24,093 nucleotides of DNA from an uncultured Erysipelotrichales bacterium (lineage in GTDB: Bacteria > Bacillota_I > Bacilli_A > Erysipelotrichales > Coprobacillaceae): the NCBI GenBank assembly GCA_910586805.1, contig CAJUJC010000018.1:428-24520 (forward strand), in the 5' to 3' direction. Within the stretch, counting starts at the first letter, position 1. Every line of letters starts with the position of its first letter. Under the pieces are notes generated by a model, which was given only the letters and a program-made list of their open reading frames with translations, was not told the origin of the DNA and did not search any database. Shown piece after piece: positions 13,930 to 21,159 of the stretch. Position numbers and translations under genes: made by a program.

Positions 13930-14664
13930 ATGAATGAATTTTTTTGTTATACCTATTTTTTTATATTAGGAACAATAGTTGCAAGTTTTGTTAATGTTAT
14001 CATATATCGTATACCTAAAAATATTGATTATATAAAAGGTCGTAGTTTTTGTCCGAATTGTCAACATCAACTTTCTTTTTTTGATCTTATTCCTATTATA
14101 AGTTATATTTTATTAAAAGGAAAATGTAGATATTGTCATCAGCATATTTCTATTTATGATACATTGTTTGAAATATGTGGTGGTTTTGTGTTTATAATAT
14201 GTCTTTATTGTTTTCAAGCTATGGGAATATTTTATTTTTTATTGATTATGTTGTTTGTATCAATATCTATTGTAGATATTAAAATTATGGAAATTCCCTA
14301 TGAGTTTATGGTTGTCTATTTTATTTTAAGTTTTATTTATACTATAAATCAAGGAATAAATAGCGAACATCTTTTAGGAATATTTATTTTAACATTACCA
14401 CTTATATTAATGAATACGTTAAAAAAAGATTGTATTGGTGGAGGAGACATTATATTCCTTGGTATTAGTGGATTTATGTTGGGGTGTCGATATGTTATCA
14501 TTGGTATGATTATTGCTGTATTGCTAGCTTCTTTCTATGCTTTGATAAAAATGTTAAAGAAAAAAGATTATATTGCATTTGCTCCATTTTTATGTTTGGG
14601 AATGTTTATATCTTTATTGTGGGGAGAGCTTATTTTTCAATTTTATGTAGGAATATTTTTATAA
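13930..14664 (+). CDS. Type IV prepilin peptidase (A24 family), orphan
   Basis: AAGGAG (13917-13922) favours ATG 13930 (7-nt spacing) over the adjacent ATG 13927. The 244-aa membrane protein has the full bifunctional layout. An N-terminal membrane segment ends in ASFVNVIIYRIP and a cytoplasmic loop carries the zinc-binding CPNC (41-44) and CRYC (66-69). Several membrane helices follow with the two catalytic aspartates, Asp116 in IVDIKIMEIP and Asp173 in GGGD. It would cut the leader peptide of type IV or competence pseudopilins on the cytoplasmic side and N-methylate the new terminus. No pilin or ComG-type genes are nearby, so its substrates are encoded elsewhere. A terminator overlaps its stop. 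Confidence 0.93.
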   Translation: MNEFFCYTYFFILGTIVASFVNVIIYRIPKNIDYIKGRSFCPNCQHQLSFFDLIPIISYILLKGKCRYCHQHISIYDTLFEICGGFVFIICLYCFQAMGIFYFLLIMLFVSISIVDIKIMEIPYEFMVVYFILSFIYTINQGINSEHLLGIFILTLPLILMNTLKKDCIGGGDIIFLGISGFMLGCRYVIIGMIIAVLLASFYALIKMLKKKDYIAFAPFLCLGMFISLLWGELIFQFYVGIFL

Positions 14665-14689
14665 AATATAAATATGATATTTTATTTTT
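14661..14689 (+). terminator. AT-only intrinsic terminator after the prepilin peptidase gene
   Basis: ATAAAATAT (14661-14669) pairs perfectly with ATATTTTAT (14677-14685) and is followed by TTTT. The stop codon TAA (14662-14664) lies in the 5' arm. The stem has no G-C pair, so it may be weak. Confidence 0.55.
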
Positions 14690-14720
14690 GGAAAAATATA
14701 AATTCAATAAATATTTATTA

Positions 14721-14749
14721 TTGACAACATATAATAAATTGTGATAGGC
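14721..14749 (+). promoter_or_regulatory. Probable promoter of the trp T-box operon
   Basis: A perfect TTGACA (14721-14726) is followed after 16 nt by GATAGG (14743-14748), a poor -10. A perfect TATAAT (14730-14735) without a -35 is the alternative. Either puts the start just ahead of the T-box. Confidence 0.5.
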
Positions 14750-14755
14750 TATATT

Positions 14756-15009
14756 TAAGAAAACCGTTGAGTAGGAGATAAAACTTAAAAATGTATTCAA
14801 AGAGAGTCTAGGATGGTGGAAGCTAGATAATGGCAGTTAAGTAAATGGACCTATAAGGGCGAAGGGGAAAGCATTTGCAAGTATCCTAAGACGTGAGCTT
14901 ACGTTATAAAGCAAAAATGTGTTAGCATTTGAGAAGTGTTTTGTATATAACCATAAAGGTGGCATAGCAGATATAGACATCTGTCCTTTAGATAGGATAG
15001 ATGTTTTTT
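14756..15009 (+). promoter_or_regulatory. Tryptophan-specific T-box leader
   Basis: Stem I can be paired by eye. TAGG (14772-14775) pairs with CCTA (14850-14853) and ACTTAA (14783-14788) with TTAAGT (14837-14842). They enclose a symmetric 7/7-nt specifier loop, AGATAAA against AAATGGA, so the specifier codon is UGG (14846-14848) = Trp, followed by a purine. AGAGAG and GGATGGTGGAAG (about 14800-14822) are the conserved bulge and apical loop on TCTAG/CTAGA. The antiterminator forms TAAAGG (14954-14959) with CCTTTA (14985-14990), the 7-nt bulge TGGCATA (14960-14966) and GCAGAT/ATCTGT (14967-14972 with 14979-14984). The bulge UGGC pairs with the GCCA end expected for tRNA-Trp. Uncharged tRNA-Trp would thus turn on the transporter downstream. 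Confidence 0.95.
14978..15009 (+). terminator. T-box terminator
   Basis: CATCT-g-TCCT (14978-14987) pairs with AGGA-t-AGATG (14994-15003), followed by six Ts (15004-15009). Its 5' arm contains most of the sequence used by the antiterminator, so the two are exclusive. Confidence 0.93.
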
Positions 15010-15044
15010 GTTTATAAGCTAACAGGAAAGGAGATAGAAAACAT

Positions 15045-15077
15045 ATGAAACGATGGTGTGGTTTTCTTAATGAATAA
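15045..15077 (+). CDS. Possible 10-codon leader ORF with a Trp codon
   Basis: After the T-box terminator, GGAAAGGAGA (15025-15034) precedes ATG 15045 by about 11 nt. The frame reads MKRWCGFLNE and stops at 15075-15077, 31 nt before trpX. It contains one Trp and one Cys codon. It may be a small leader peptide giving a second level of tryptophan sensing or coupling. It may also be a chance ORF. Confidence 0.3.
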   Translation: MKRWCGFLNE

Positions 15078-15108
15078 AACAATATAAAATGAAAAGGAGA
15101 AGAAAGAG

Positions 15109-16089
15109 ATGAAAAAATTATTAAAAAGTTTATTGTGTGCTGTATTATTAACAACATTATTGGTAGGATGTGGAAATCAAACAAATCAAGGTGTAACGAA
15201 AGTTGCTGTGATTCAACTTGTTGATCATACATCTTTAAATACAATAAAAAAAGCATTTGATGAACAAATGCAAGCATTAGGATATAAAGAAGGAGAAAAC
15301 GTTGAATATATTTTTGCGAATGCAAATGGTGATAACAATACTGCATCAAGTATTGTACAAGATTTTAAAGGAAAGTCACCTGATGTTGTTGTTGCAATAG
15401 CAACACCAGTTGCTCAAGCATCTGCGCCTTTGGCAAAAGATATGCCTGTTGTTTTCGCGGCTGTTACTGATCCTATTACAGCGAAGTTGACAACAACATT
15501 AGAAAAACCAGATAAAAATATTACTGGGACAAGTGATGAAGTTCAAGTTGATAAAATTCTAGAAAGAGCATTAGAAATTGATCCTGATATGAAAACATTG
15601 GGTGTTATTTATAATAAAGGAGAAACAAATTCTGTTACAAATATTCAAAAAGCAAAAGATTTTGCTTTAAAACATAATATAAAAATAGAAGAAGTGACAA
15701 TCACAAGTTTAAATGAAGCACAATCTGCTATTAATGTTTTAACACAAAAATGTGATGCAGTTTTTTCACCTAATGATAATACTGTGGCAAGTGCTATGAA
15801 TGTTGTTGCAACTGCTTGTAAAAAAGCAAAGATTCCTTTTTATGTAGGAGCAGATTCTATGGTACAAGATGGTGGATTTTTAAGTGTTGGTATTACTTAT
15901 GATGATTTAGGGAAAGAAACAGCAAATATGGTTGATCAAGTTTTAAAAGGAACTGATGTTTCTAATATTCCAGTGAAAGTTTTTAAAGATAATTTAAAGA
16001 TTTTTGTGAATGAAAAAACAATGAAAGAACTTGGTATTGAATTGCCAAAAAATATTCAAGATGATGAAGCATTAATAATAATGAAATAA
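15109..16089 (+). CDS. trpX: Tryptophan ABC transporter substrate-binding lipoprotein (TrpX)
   Basis: The 326-aa product from ATG 15109 (behind AAAAGGAGA) has a lipoprotein signal peptide: basic MKKLLK, a hydrophobic stretch and lipobox LVGC with Cys21 as the lipidated residue. The mature part (VAVIQLVDHTSLNTIKKAF, GYKEGENVEY, FANANGD, VVAIATPVAQA and a late DGGFLSVGITYDDLG) is the ABC_sub_bind family used by TrpX-type importers. It would capture its ligand outside the cell and hand it to the TrpY permease. The ligand is inferred to be tryptophan because the operon is controlled by a T-box with a UGG specifier, as published for trpXYZ in other Firmicutes. The permease gene follows 10 nt after the stop. 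Confidence 0.92.
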   Translation: MKKLLKSLLCAVLLTTLLVGCGNQTNQGVTKVAVIQLVDHTSLNTIKKAFDEQMQALGYKEGENVEYIFANANGDNNTASSIVQDFKGKSPDVVVAIATPVAQASAPLAKDMPVVFAAVTDPITAKLTTTLEKPDKNITGTSDEVQVDKILERALEIDPDMKTLGVIYNKGETNSVTNIQKAKDFALKHNIKIEEVTITSLNEAQSAINVLTQKCDAVFSPNDNTVASAMNVVATACKKAKIPFYVGADSMVQDGGFLSVGITYDDLGKETANMVDQVLKGTDVSNIPVKVFKDNLKIFVNEKTMKELGIELPKNIQDDEALIIMK

Positions 16090-16099
16090 GGTGGAAATA

Positions 16100-16966
16100 A
16101 TGAATTTAACAATAGTCATAGGAATGTTAGAACTTGGTGGCATATTTGCAATTTTGTCACTAGGTCTTTATATCAGTTATAAAATATTAAACTTACCAGA
16201 TTTAACTGTTGATGGGAGTTTTACATTAGGGTGTGCAGTGAGTGCAATGTTTACTATTCATTCTATGCCTTATGTAGGTATTCTTCTTTCATTTATTATT
16301 GGAGCATTAGCAGGTGTGATGACAGGATTACTCATAACAAAACTTAATATTATGCCATTGCTTGCTGGTATTTTAACAATGACAGGTTTATATTCTATTA
16401 ATTTAAGAATTATGAATGATTCGCCAAATGTGTCTTTGTTTGAATGTGATTCTCTTTTTACATCATTATCAGCATTAGAACCTTATGATAAATTAATAGT
16501 TATTTATGGTCTTGTTATTTTGATTTGTCTTTTCTTATATTATTTCTTAAGAACACAACTTGGGCTTGCTTTAAGAGCATGTGGAGATAATGAAGACATG
16601 GTTAGAGCAAGTTCTATTGATACTGATAAGATGAAAATTTTAGGTCTAGCTTTAGCAAATGGATTTGTTGCAATGGCTGGTGCAGTTTTTGCTCAACATC
16701 AAACTTTTTCTGACATTAACAATGGAACAGGTATGATGGTTATTGGTCTTGCAAGTATTATTGTTGGTTTAACATTTATAAAAAGTGATAAGATTTTATT
16801 TCAGTTGATTGGTGTTGTATTTGGAGCAGTTTTTTATAGAGCCATTTTAACAGTTGCTTTACAAATGGGATTACCAACAGGGGATTTAAAGTTACTGTCA
16901 GCTGTATTGGTTGTGATTGCAATTGCATCAACTTCATTGAAATCAAGGAGGAAGAAAAAATGTTAG
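16100..16966 (+). CDS. trpY: Tryptophan ABC transporter permease (TrpY)
   Basis: AAGGTGG (16088-16094) points to ATG 16100 (MNLTIVIGMLELGGIFAILSLGLYISY) rather than the GTG at 16091, which is part of that site. The 288-aa protein has about eight hydrophobic segments. It shows the LPDLTVDGSFTLG block and GLALRACGDNEDMVRASSIDTDKMKILGLALANGFVAMAGAVFAQHQTFSDI, typical of the BPD_transp_2 permeases related to branched-chain amino-acid and TrpY transporters. It would form the membrane channel, probably as a homodimer. Its last 7 nt overlap the ATPase gene, whose ribosome binding site AAGGAGG (16945-16951) is inside the permease gene. Confidence 0.92.
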   Translation: MNLTIVIGMLELGGIFAILSLGLYISYKILNLPDLTVDGSFTLGCAVSAMFTIHSMPYVGILLSFIIGALAGVMTGLLITKLNIMPLLAGILTMTGLYSINLRIMNDSPNVSLFECDSLFTSLSALEPYDKLIVIYGLVILICLFLYYFLRTQLGLALRACGDNEDMVRASSIDTDKMKILGLALANGFVAMAGAVFAQHQTFSDINNGTGMMVIGLASIIVGLTFIKSDKILFQLIGVVFGAVFYRAILTVALQMGLPTGDLKLLSAVLVVIAIASTSLKSRRKKKC

Positions 16967-17748
16967 AGATTAAAGATTTGACAGTTATATTTAATGAAGG
17001 AACTGTTAATGAAAAAGTAGCTCTTTCTCATATTGATTTCACTTTAGAACAAGGAGATTTTGTAACAATTATAGGAAGTAATGGAGCAGGGAAGTCGACT
17101 TTATTTCAAGCTATATCTGGAGCAGTTAATGTGAGTAAAGGACAAATTTTATTAAATGGTGATGATTTAACAAAATATCCAGAATATCAACGTTCTCGTT
17201 ATATTGGAAGATTATTTCAAGATCCTTTAAAGGGAACTGCACCTTCTATGACAATTGAAGAAAATTTATCTTTATCGTCACAAAGAGGAAAGCATTTTAG
17301 TTTATCTTTGTTTTCTCATAAAAATAAAGAAGAATTTAGACAAGCTCTTAAACAATTGGATTTAGGGTTGGAAGATCGTTTAGATACAAAAGTGGGAACA
17401 TTATCGGGAGGACAACGACAAGCTTTAACTTTGTTAATGGCAACATATGTTACACCACAACTCTTATTGTTAGATGAACATACTGCTGCTTTAGATCCTA
17501 AAACAGCGCAAAAAGTTTTGAAAATGACTTCAAAGATTGTGCATAATGATAATATCACCACTTTAATGATTACCCATAATATGGAAGATGCTTTAAAATA
17601 TGGAAATAAAACAATGATTATGAAAGATGGTCAAATCATTGCTTTAATTGATGAACAAGAAAAAAAGAAGATGTCTGTTGATGATTTGATTCATCTGTAT
17701 TCATCCTCTACACAAGAATATAATGATCGTGTTTTGTTAAAACAGTAG
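16960..17748 (+). CDS. trpZ: Tryptophan ABC transporter ATP-binding protein (TrpZ)
   Basis: The 262-aa ATPase starts at ATG 16960, overlapping trpY by 7 nt. All ABC motifs are present: Walker A GSNGAGKS (39-46), Q-loop RLFQDP, signature LSGGQRQ (148-154), Walker B LLLLDE (168-173) with catalytic Glu173, D-loop AALDP and switch His206 in ITHN. It powers the TrpXY importer from the cytoplasmic side. The Walker B is followed by HTAALDP rather than the usual PTAALDP, as is common in this subfamily. The gene is last in the operon and a terminator overlaps its stop. Confidence 0.93.
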   Translation: MLEIKDLTVIFNEGTVNEKVALSHIDFTLEQGDFVTIIGSNGAGKSTLFQAISGAVNVSKGQILLNGDDLTKYPEYQRSRYIGRLFQDPLKGTAPSMTIEENLSLSSQRGKHFSLSLFSHKNKEEFRQALKQLDLGLEDRLDTKVGTLSGGQRQALTLLMATYVTPQLLLLDEHTAALDPKTAQKVLKMTSKIVHNDNITTLMITHNMEDALKYGNKTMIMKDGQIIALIDEQEKKKMSVDDLIHLYSSSTQEYNDRVLLKQ

Positions 17749-17762
17749 ATATACTGTTTTTT
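17739..17762 (+). terminator. Terminator of the trpXYZ operon
   Basis: AAAACAGTA (17739-17747) pairs perfectly with TACTGTTTT (17752-17760) around GATA and runs into Ts. The stop codon TAG (17746-17748) is in the 5' arm and loop. Confidence 0.88.
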
Positions 17763-17769
17763 CTTTTAT

Positions 17770-17794
17770 AAAAAAATAGGAGATAATACTCCTA
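17770..17794 (-). terminator. Terminator of the RpiR-like gene
   Basis: On the minus strand TAGGAG (17794-17789) pairs with CTCCTA (17782-17777) and is followed by a T-run (17776-17770). The stop codon TAG (17794-17792) is the start of the stem. Confidence 0.8.
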
Positions 17795-18541
17795 TAAATA
17801 ATATTGTTGATAGTAATGAATTCTTAATAAATCACAAATAGTCATAATTTGATAGTTAAAGTTAATACTATCAAATTTACCAGGAACATAAAGAACCTTA
17901 CAATTATCAGCAGTTTCAGTTCTTAAATATTTTTTATTTTGTGTAATTAAAACTTGAAACGCTTTTTCAATATGTACATCTTTATTGGCTATTTTAAATC
18001 CATTCAAATAACGACCAGTTGCACTGATAACAATAGCAACATCATTTTCGTTCATAACAATAGGATCATAACTATGATATTGAATAAAAGGTTTACCAAA
18101 TGTAATCATATCAGTTTGTAATTCGATAGCTATGGAAATAGGATACAAGGCACCAAAAATAACAATTCTTTTTGCTTTATATAACTTTGCACAAATTTCA
18201 CTTATTGTTTTACTCATGTCTTCATCACTACAATCTTTGTCCATATCAGCGATTAATTGTTGACTATTCACACCTAGCATACGTACACGAATTTGATTAC
18301 AACGTGTTAAGTGATGTTCAACTAATGTTTGTCTGAATTCTTCATATTGATTAAATCCAAGTAATGCAATAAAAGAATAAAGTTCTTCTTTTTTAAATGC
18401 TCCAAGTTTTAAAAATTTTTCTTCGCTCATATCTTCCATTTCTAAATAATGAAAAATAATAAAAGTACAAATTTTATAATGACTGTCGTGGAATAATGTC
18501 CCATTAAGATAGGTTAAAATGCGGCTTAATAAAATATTCAT
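17792..18541 (-). CDS. MurR/RpiR family regulator with SIS domain
   Basis: The 249-aa product starts at ATG 18541, about 8 nt after GGGAGG on the minus strand. The N-terminal 75 residues (LSRILTYLNG..HYKICTFIIFHYLEMEDMSEEKFLKLGAFKKEELYSFIALLGFNQYEEFRQTL) follow the RpiR-type helix-turn-helix plan, though weakly. The C-terminal part (about 110-230) is a SIS domain: AKRIVIFGALYPISIAIELQTDM, DVAIVISATGRYLNG and KKYLRTETADNC. SIS domains bind phosphosugars, and RpiR regulators respond to them. No sugar gene is next to it, so the target is unknown. The divergent ParB-like gene is the only neighbour that shares its promoter region. The HTH is less conserved than usual, so DNA binding is less certain than the SIS fold. 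Confidence 0.8.
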   Translation of the reverse strand: MNILLSRILTYLNGTLFHDSHYKICTFIIFHYLEMEDMSEEKFLKLGAFKKEELYSFIALLGFNQYEEFRQTLVEHHLTRCNQIRVRMLGVNSQQLIADMDKDCSDEDMSKTISEICAKLYKAKRIVIFGALYPISIAIELQTDMITFGKPFIQYHSYDPIVMNENDVAIVISATGRYLNGFKIANKDVHIEKAFQVLITQNKKYLRTETADNCKVLYVPGKFDSINFNYQIMTICDLLRIHYYQQYYL

Positions 18542-18563
18542 ACAACAACCTCCCTTATTTATA

Positions 18564-18572
18564 AGTATAACA
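18564..18572 (-). promoter_or_regulatory. Extended -10 promoter (TGTTATACT) of the RpiR-like gene
   Basis: On the minus strand TGTTATACT (18572-18564) is an extended -10 without a good -35. It lies 8 nt before GGGAGG (18555-18550), so the leader is very short. Confidence 0.5.
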
Positions 18573-18615
18573 CAGTTTTTTTAAGAAAGATATATTTTCT
18601 CTTTTGGTAAAACAA

Positions 18616-18624
18616 TGTTATAAT
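18616..18624 (+). promoter_or_regulatory. Extended -10 promoter (TGTTATAAT) of the ParB-like/RsuA pair
   Basis: TGTTATAAT at 18616-18624 is 6 nt from GGAGG (18631-18635) and 18 nt from ATG 18643. No clear -35 is visible. Confidence 0.6.
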
Positions 18625-18642
18625 GCTTGTGGAGGAAAGAAT

Positions 18643-18927
18643 ATGAGAATTACAAAAATATCTTATCAAAATATACAGTTTTGTTATAGTGATTATTCGA
18701 AACAACTTTATGATTCTATTCTAAGAATAGGTTTTTCATTTCCTATTAAAGTTCAAATGATTGATAATCAATGTGTATGTATTGATGGCCATAAACGTTT
18801 ATCAGTCTTATCTGATATTTTAAAAAACGATCCTTCTTATCATCGTGGAGATCAGGTTTGCATTGTTGTAGAAAATAATGGTGATATGAGGTCTAATGAT
18901 TGTTGGAGAGGAAGGAATACACATTAA
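18643..18927 (+). CDS. Stand-alone ParB-like N-terminal domain protein, 94 aa
   Basis: GGAGG (18631-18635) places the start at ATG 18643; the longer open frame to 18604 covers the promoter. The 94-aa product is a single ParB/sulfiredoxin-like domain. ISYQNIQF opens it, YDSILRIGFSFPIKVQ forms the first helix and strand, and CIDGHKRLSVLSDIL (about 46-60) matches the (D)GHRR box that binds nucleotide in ParB. There is no DNA-binding helix-turn-helix, so it is not a partition protein. A nucleotide-binding, CTPase or nuclease-like role is possible but unproven. The C-terminus is basic and polar (SNDCWRGRNTH). The following pseudouridine synthase gene starts 32 nt before this gene ends, so the two are translationally linked. 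Confidence 0.8.
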   Translation: MRITKISYQNIQFCYSDYSKQLYDSILRIGFSFPIKVQMIDNQCVCIDGHKRLSVLSDILKNDPSYHRGDQVCIVVENNGDMRSNDCWRGRNTH

Positions 18928-19627
18928 AGATTTATATTATGTAATGATGAAAAATCAATGTGGTAATGTTAAAAAGTGTAAGACATTAATTAAACACCAA
19001 AAAGTTTTTGTGAATGGTCAATGTATTGTCAAACATGATTATTCTATTAAAGATAATGATGAGATTATTGTCGATGGTAAGAGAATCAATGCACATCCTT
19101 TTGTATATTATATGTTTTATAAACCTAAAGGTTGTATTAGTGCATCTTATGATAAGAATGATTTATGTGTTATGGATTATATTGAAAGAAAAGATTGTTT
19201 TTGTGTTGGAAGATTAGATAAAGATACAACAGGTTTTCTTTTGATAACAAATGATTCTTTTTTGTCTAAAAGATTGTTATTACCACAGTATCATATTGAT
19301 AAAAAATATTTAGTTGAGGTTGATAAAGTCTTAACTCATGACTTAATTGATAAGTTTGAAAAGGGAATAGTGATTGATAAAAATGTTGTTTGTCAAAGTG
19401 CTATATTACAAATCATTGATGAGAGATATTGCTATATAACAATATCTGAAGGGAAATATCATCAGGTTAAGAAAATGTTTTTATCTTGTGGGTATGTTGT
19501 TATCAATTTAAAAAGGGTTTCTTTTGCAGGTATTGAGTTGGATCCTTTCTTAAAAGAAGGTGAGTATAGAGAATTGAATGATTGTGAACTTCGAATTTTA
19601 GAAAAGAGAATTTTGATGAATCAGTGA
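18896..19627 (+). CDS. RsuA-type 16S rRNA/RNA pseudouridine synthase with S4 domain
   Basis: ATG 18896 is the best start although GAGG (18888-18891) is only 4 nt away; coupling to the upstream gene, which it overlaps by 32 nt in another frame, may help. The 243-aa product has an N-terminal S4 RNA-binding domain (about 8-60, LIKHQKVFVNGQCIVKHDY..DEIIVDG) and then the RsuA/RluB/E/F catalytic domain. FYKPKGC is followed by VGRLDKDTTGFLLITND with nucleophile Asp108 in GRLD, then ISEGKYHQVKKMF. It would isomerise a uridine in rRNA, with the position not predictable. The S4 N-terminus is slightly degenerate, since the usual RLDKFLA opening reads IHIKDLYYV. Confidence 0.9.
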   Translation: MIVGEEGIHIKDLYYVMMKNQCGNVKKCKTLIKHQKVFVNGQCIVKHDYSIKDNDEIIVDGKRINAHPFVYYMFYKPKGCISASYDKNDLCVMDYIERKDCFCVGRLDKDTTGFLLITNDSFLSKRLLLPQYHIDKKYLVEVDKVLTHDLIDKFEKGIVIDKNVVCQSAILQIIDERYCYITISEGKYHQVKKMFLSCGYVVINLKRVSFAGIELDPFLKEGEYRELNDCELRILEKRILMNQ

Positions 19628-19711
19628 TTATCATTGTTGTGTTATGTATGATTTCAGTAGACGTTGAATAAATAGAATGATAATATAATAAAAAGAATGG
19701 GAGGTATATGT

Positions 19712-21145
19712 ATGGCTGTTTTAGATACGAATTTAATGATTAATAAATATTTTGAGGATATTGCAAAGATTCCACATGGTTCATATCATGAAGAAAAAAT
19801 TGCTGATTATATTGAAGGTATAGCAATGAACTATGGATTAAAATATGAAAGAGATCAAATGCATAATATGATTGTTTTTAAAGATGCATCGAAAGGATAT
19901 GAAAAGCATGAAACATTAATGTTACAAGGTCATTTAGATATGGTTAATGAAAAGAATAACGATAGTGATCACGATTTTGAAAATGACTCTTTGGATTTAT
20001 ATGTTGAAGATGGGTATTTGCATGCAAGAGGGACAACGTTAGGTGCTGATGATGGATGTGGAGTTTGTTATATGTTAGCTATTTTAACTGATAATACATT
20101 AAAACATCCACCTTTAGAATGTGTATTTACAGTTCAAGAAGAAGTTGGTTTATGTGGTGCTATGGGGATTGATACATCTTCTTTAAATGCAACTAGAATG
20201 ATAGGTTTAGATAGTGGTCATGAAGGAGAAACGTGCACAACATCATCAGGTGGTAGAGATGTTGTTATTACAAAACAAATCATGGGTGAGGATAATCAAT
20301 CATCTGTATATGTGTTAAGTGTAAAAGGTTTGTTAGGTGGACATTCAGGTTCTTATATTGATAAGGGAAGAGGTAATGCTAATAAAATAGTAGGTAGAAT
20401 TTTATATACTTTGCTTCAAAATGGTATTGATGTTCGTTTGATTGATATTACTGGTGGATTAAAGGCTAATGCTATTCCTAGAGAATGTGAAGCTGTTTTC
20501 GCAAGTGAAAATAGTTATGATGATATCAGTGCTATTGTACAAGAATGTTATAGAGATATTTACAAGGAACTTGAAATCAGTGATTCAGGATTAGAAATTA
20601 TTCTTTCTCAAGATGAGTGTGATGTATGTATTTGTTCTAAAGACAGTGAAGCAATTATAACAATGATGTATTTAGGATTAAATGGATGTATTGAAAAATC
20701 ACAGGCTATTAAAGATTTAACAATTGCTTCTTTAAATATGGCTGTTATTCGTACACATGATGATTATCTAACAATTCATTACTCAATACGTTCGCCATTA
20801 GAAAGTATGCGTAATGAATTGACAAATCAATTAAGAACAATCGCAATGTTGATGAATGCAAGTGTGGATGTTTTTAATGATTATCCTGGATGGGATTATG
20901 ATCCAAATTCAAAATTAAGAAGTCAGTTTAAGGATTTTTATTATCAATATTCACAAAAAGAATTAAAAGAAACAGCATCTCATGGAGGTTTAGAAACTGG
21001 TATTTTTAAAGGAAAAATGAAAGATTTAGATATTATCACTATGGGTCCTGATATGAATGATATTCATACACCTGATGAAAGATTAAATATTGCATCTTAT
21101 GTGAATACATATCAAATGTTAATTCAATTTTTAGAAACTTTATAA
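19712..21145 (+). CDS. pepD: Aminoacyl-histidine dipeptidase (PepD, M20C)
   Basis: GGGAGG (19699-19704) lies 7 nt before ATG 19712 (MAVLDTNLMINKYFEDIAKIPHGSYHEEKIADY); ATG 19697 contains this site and is unlikely. The 477-aa length is normal for PepD. Di-zinc ligands and catalytic residues are visible: GHLDMV with His74 and Asp76, GADDGCG with Asp113/114, QEEVGLCGA with Glu143/144 and DSG near 167-169. The late SHGGLETGIF and ITMGPDMNDIHTPDE supply the last His ligand and the dimer-domain contacts. The enzyme cleaves Xaa-His and many other dipeptides in the cytoplasm. It is followed after 14 nt by the RNA methyltransferase gene, with which it may be co-transcribed. Confidence 0.93.
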   Translation: MAVLDTNLMINKYFEDIAKIPHGSYHEEKIADYIEGIAMNYGLKYERDQMHNMIVFKDASKGYEKHETLMLQGHLDMVNEKNNDSDHDFENDSLDLYVEDGYLHARGTTLGADDGCGVCYMLAILTDNTLKHPPLECVFTVQEEVGLCGAMGIDTSSLNATRMIGLDSGHEGETCTTSSGGRDVVITKQIMGEDNQSSVYVLSVKGLLGGHSGSYIDKGRGNANKIVGRILYTLLQNGIDVRLIDITGGLKANAIPRECEAVFASENSYDDISAIVQECYRDIYKELEISDSGLEIILSQDECDVCICSKDSEAIITMMYLGLNGCIEKSQAIKDLTIASLNMAVIRTHDDYLTIHYSIRSPLESMRNELTNQLRTIAMLMNASVDVFNDYPGWDYDPNSKLRSQFKDFYYQYSQKELKETASHGGLETGIFKGKMKDLDIITMGPDMNDIHTPDERLNIASYVNTYQMLIQFLETL

Positions 21146-21159
21146 GTGTGGGGTTAATC

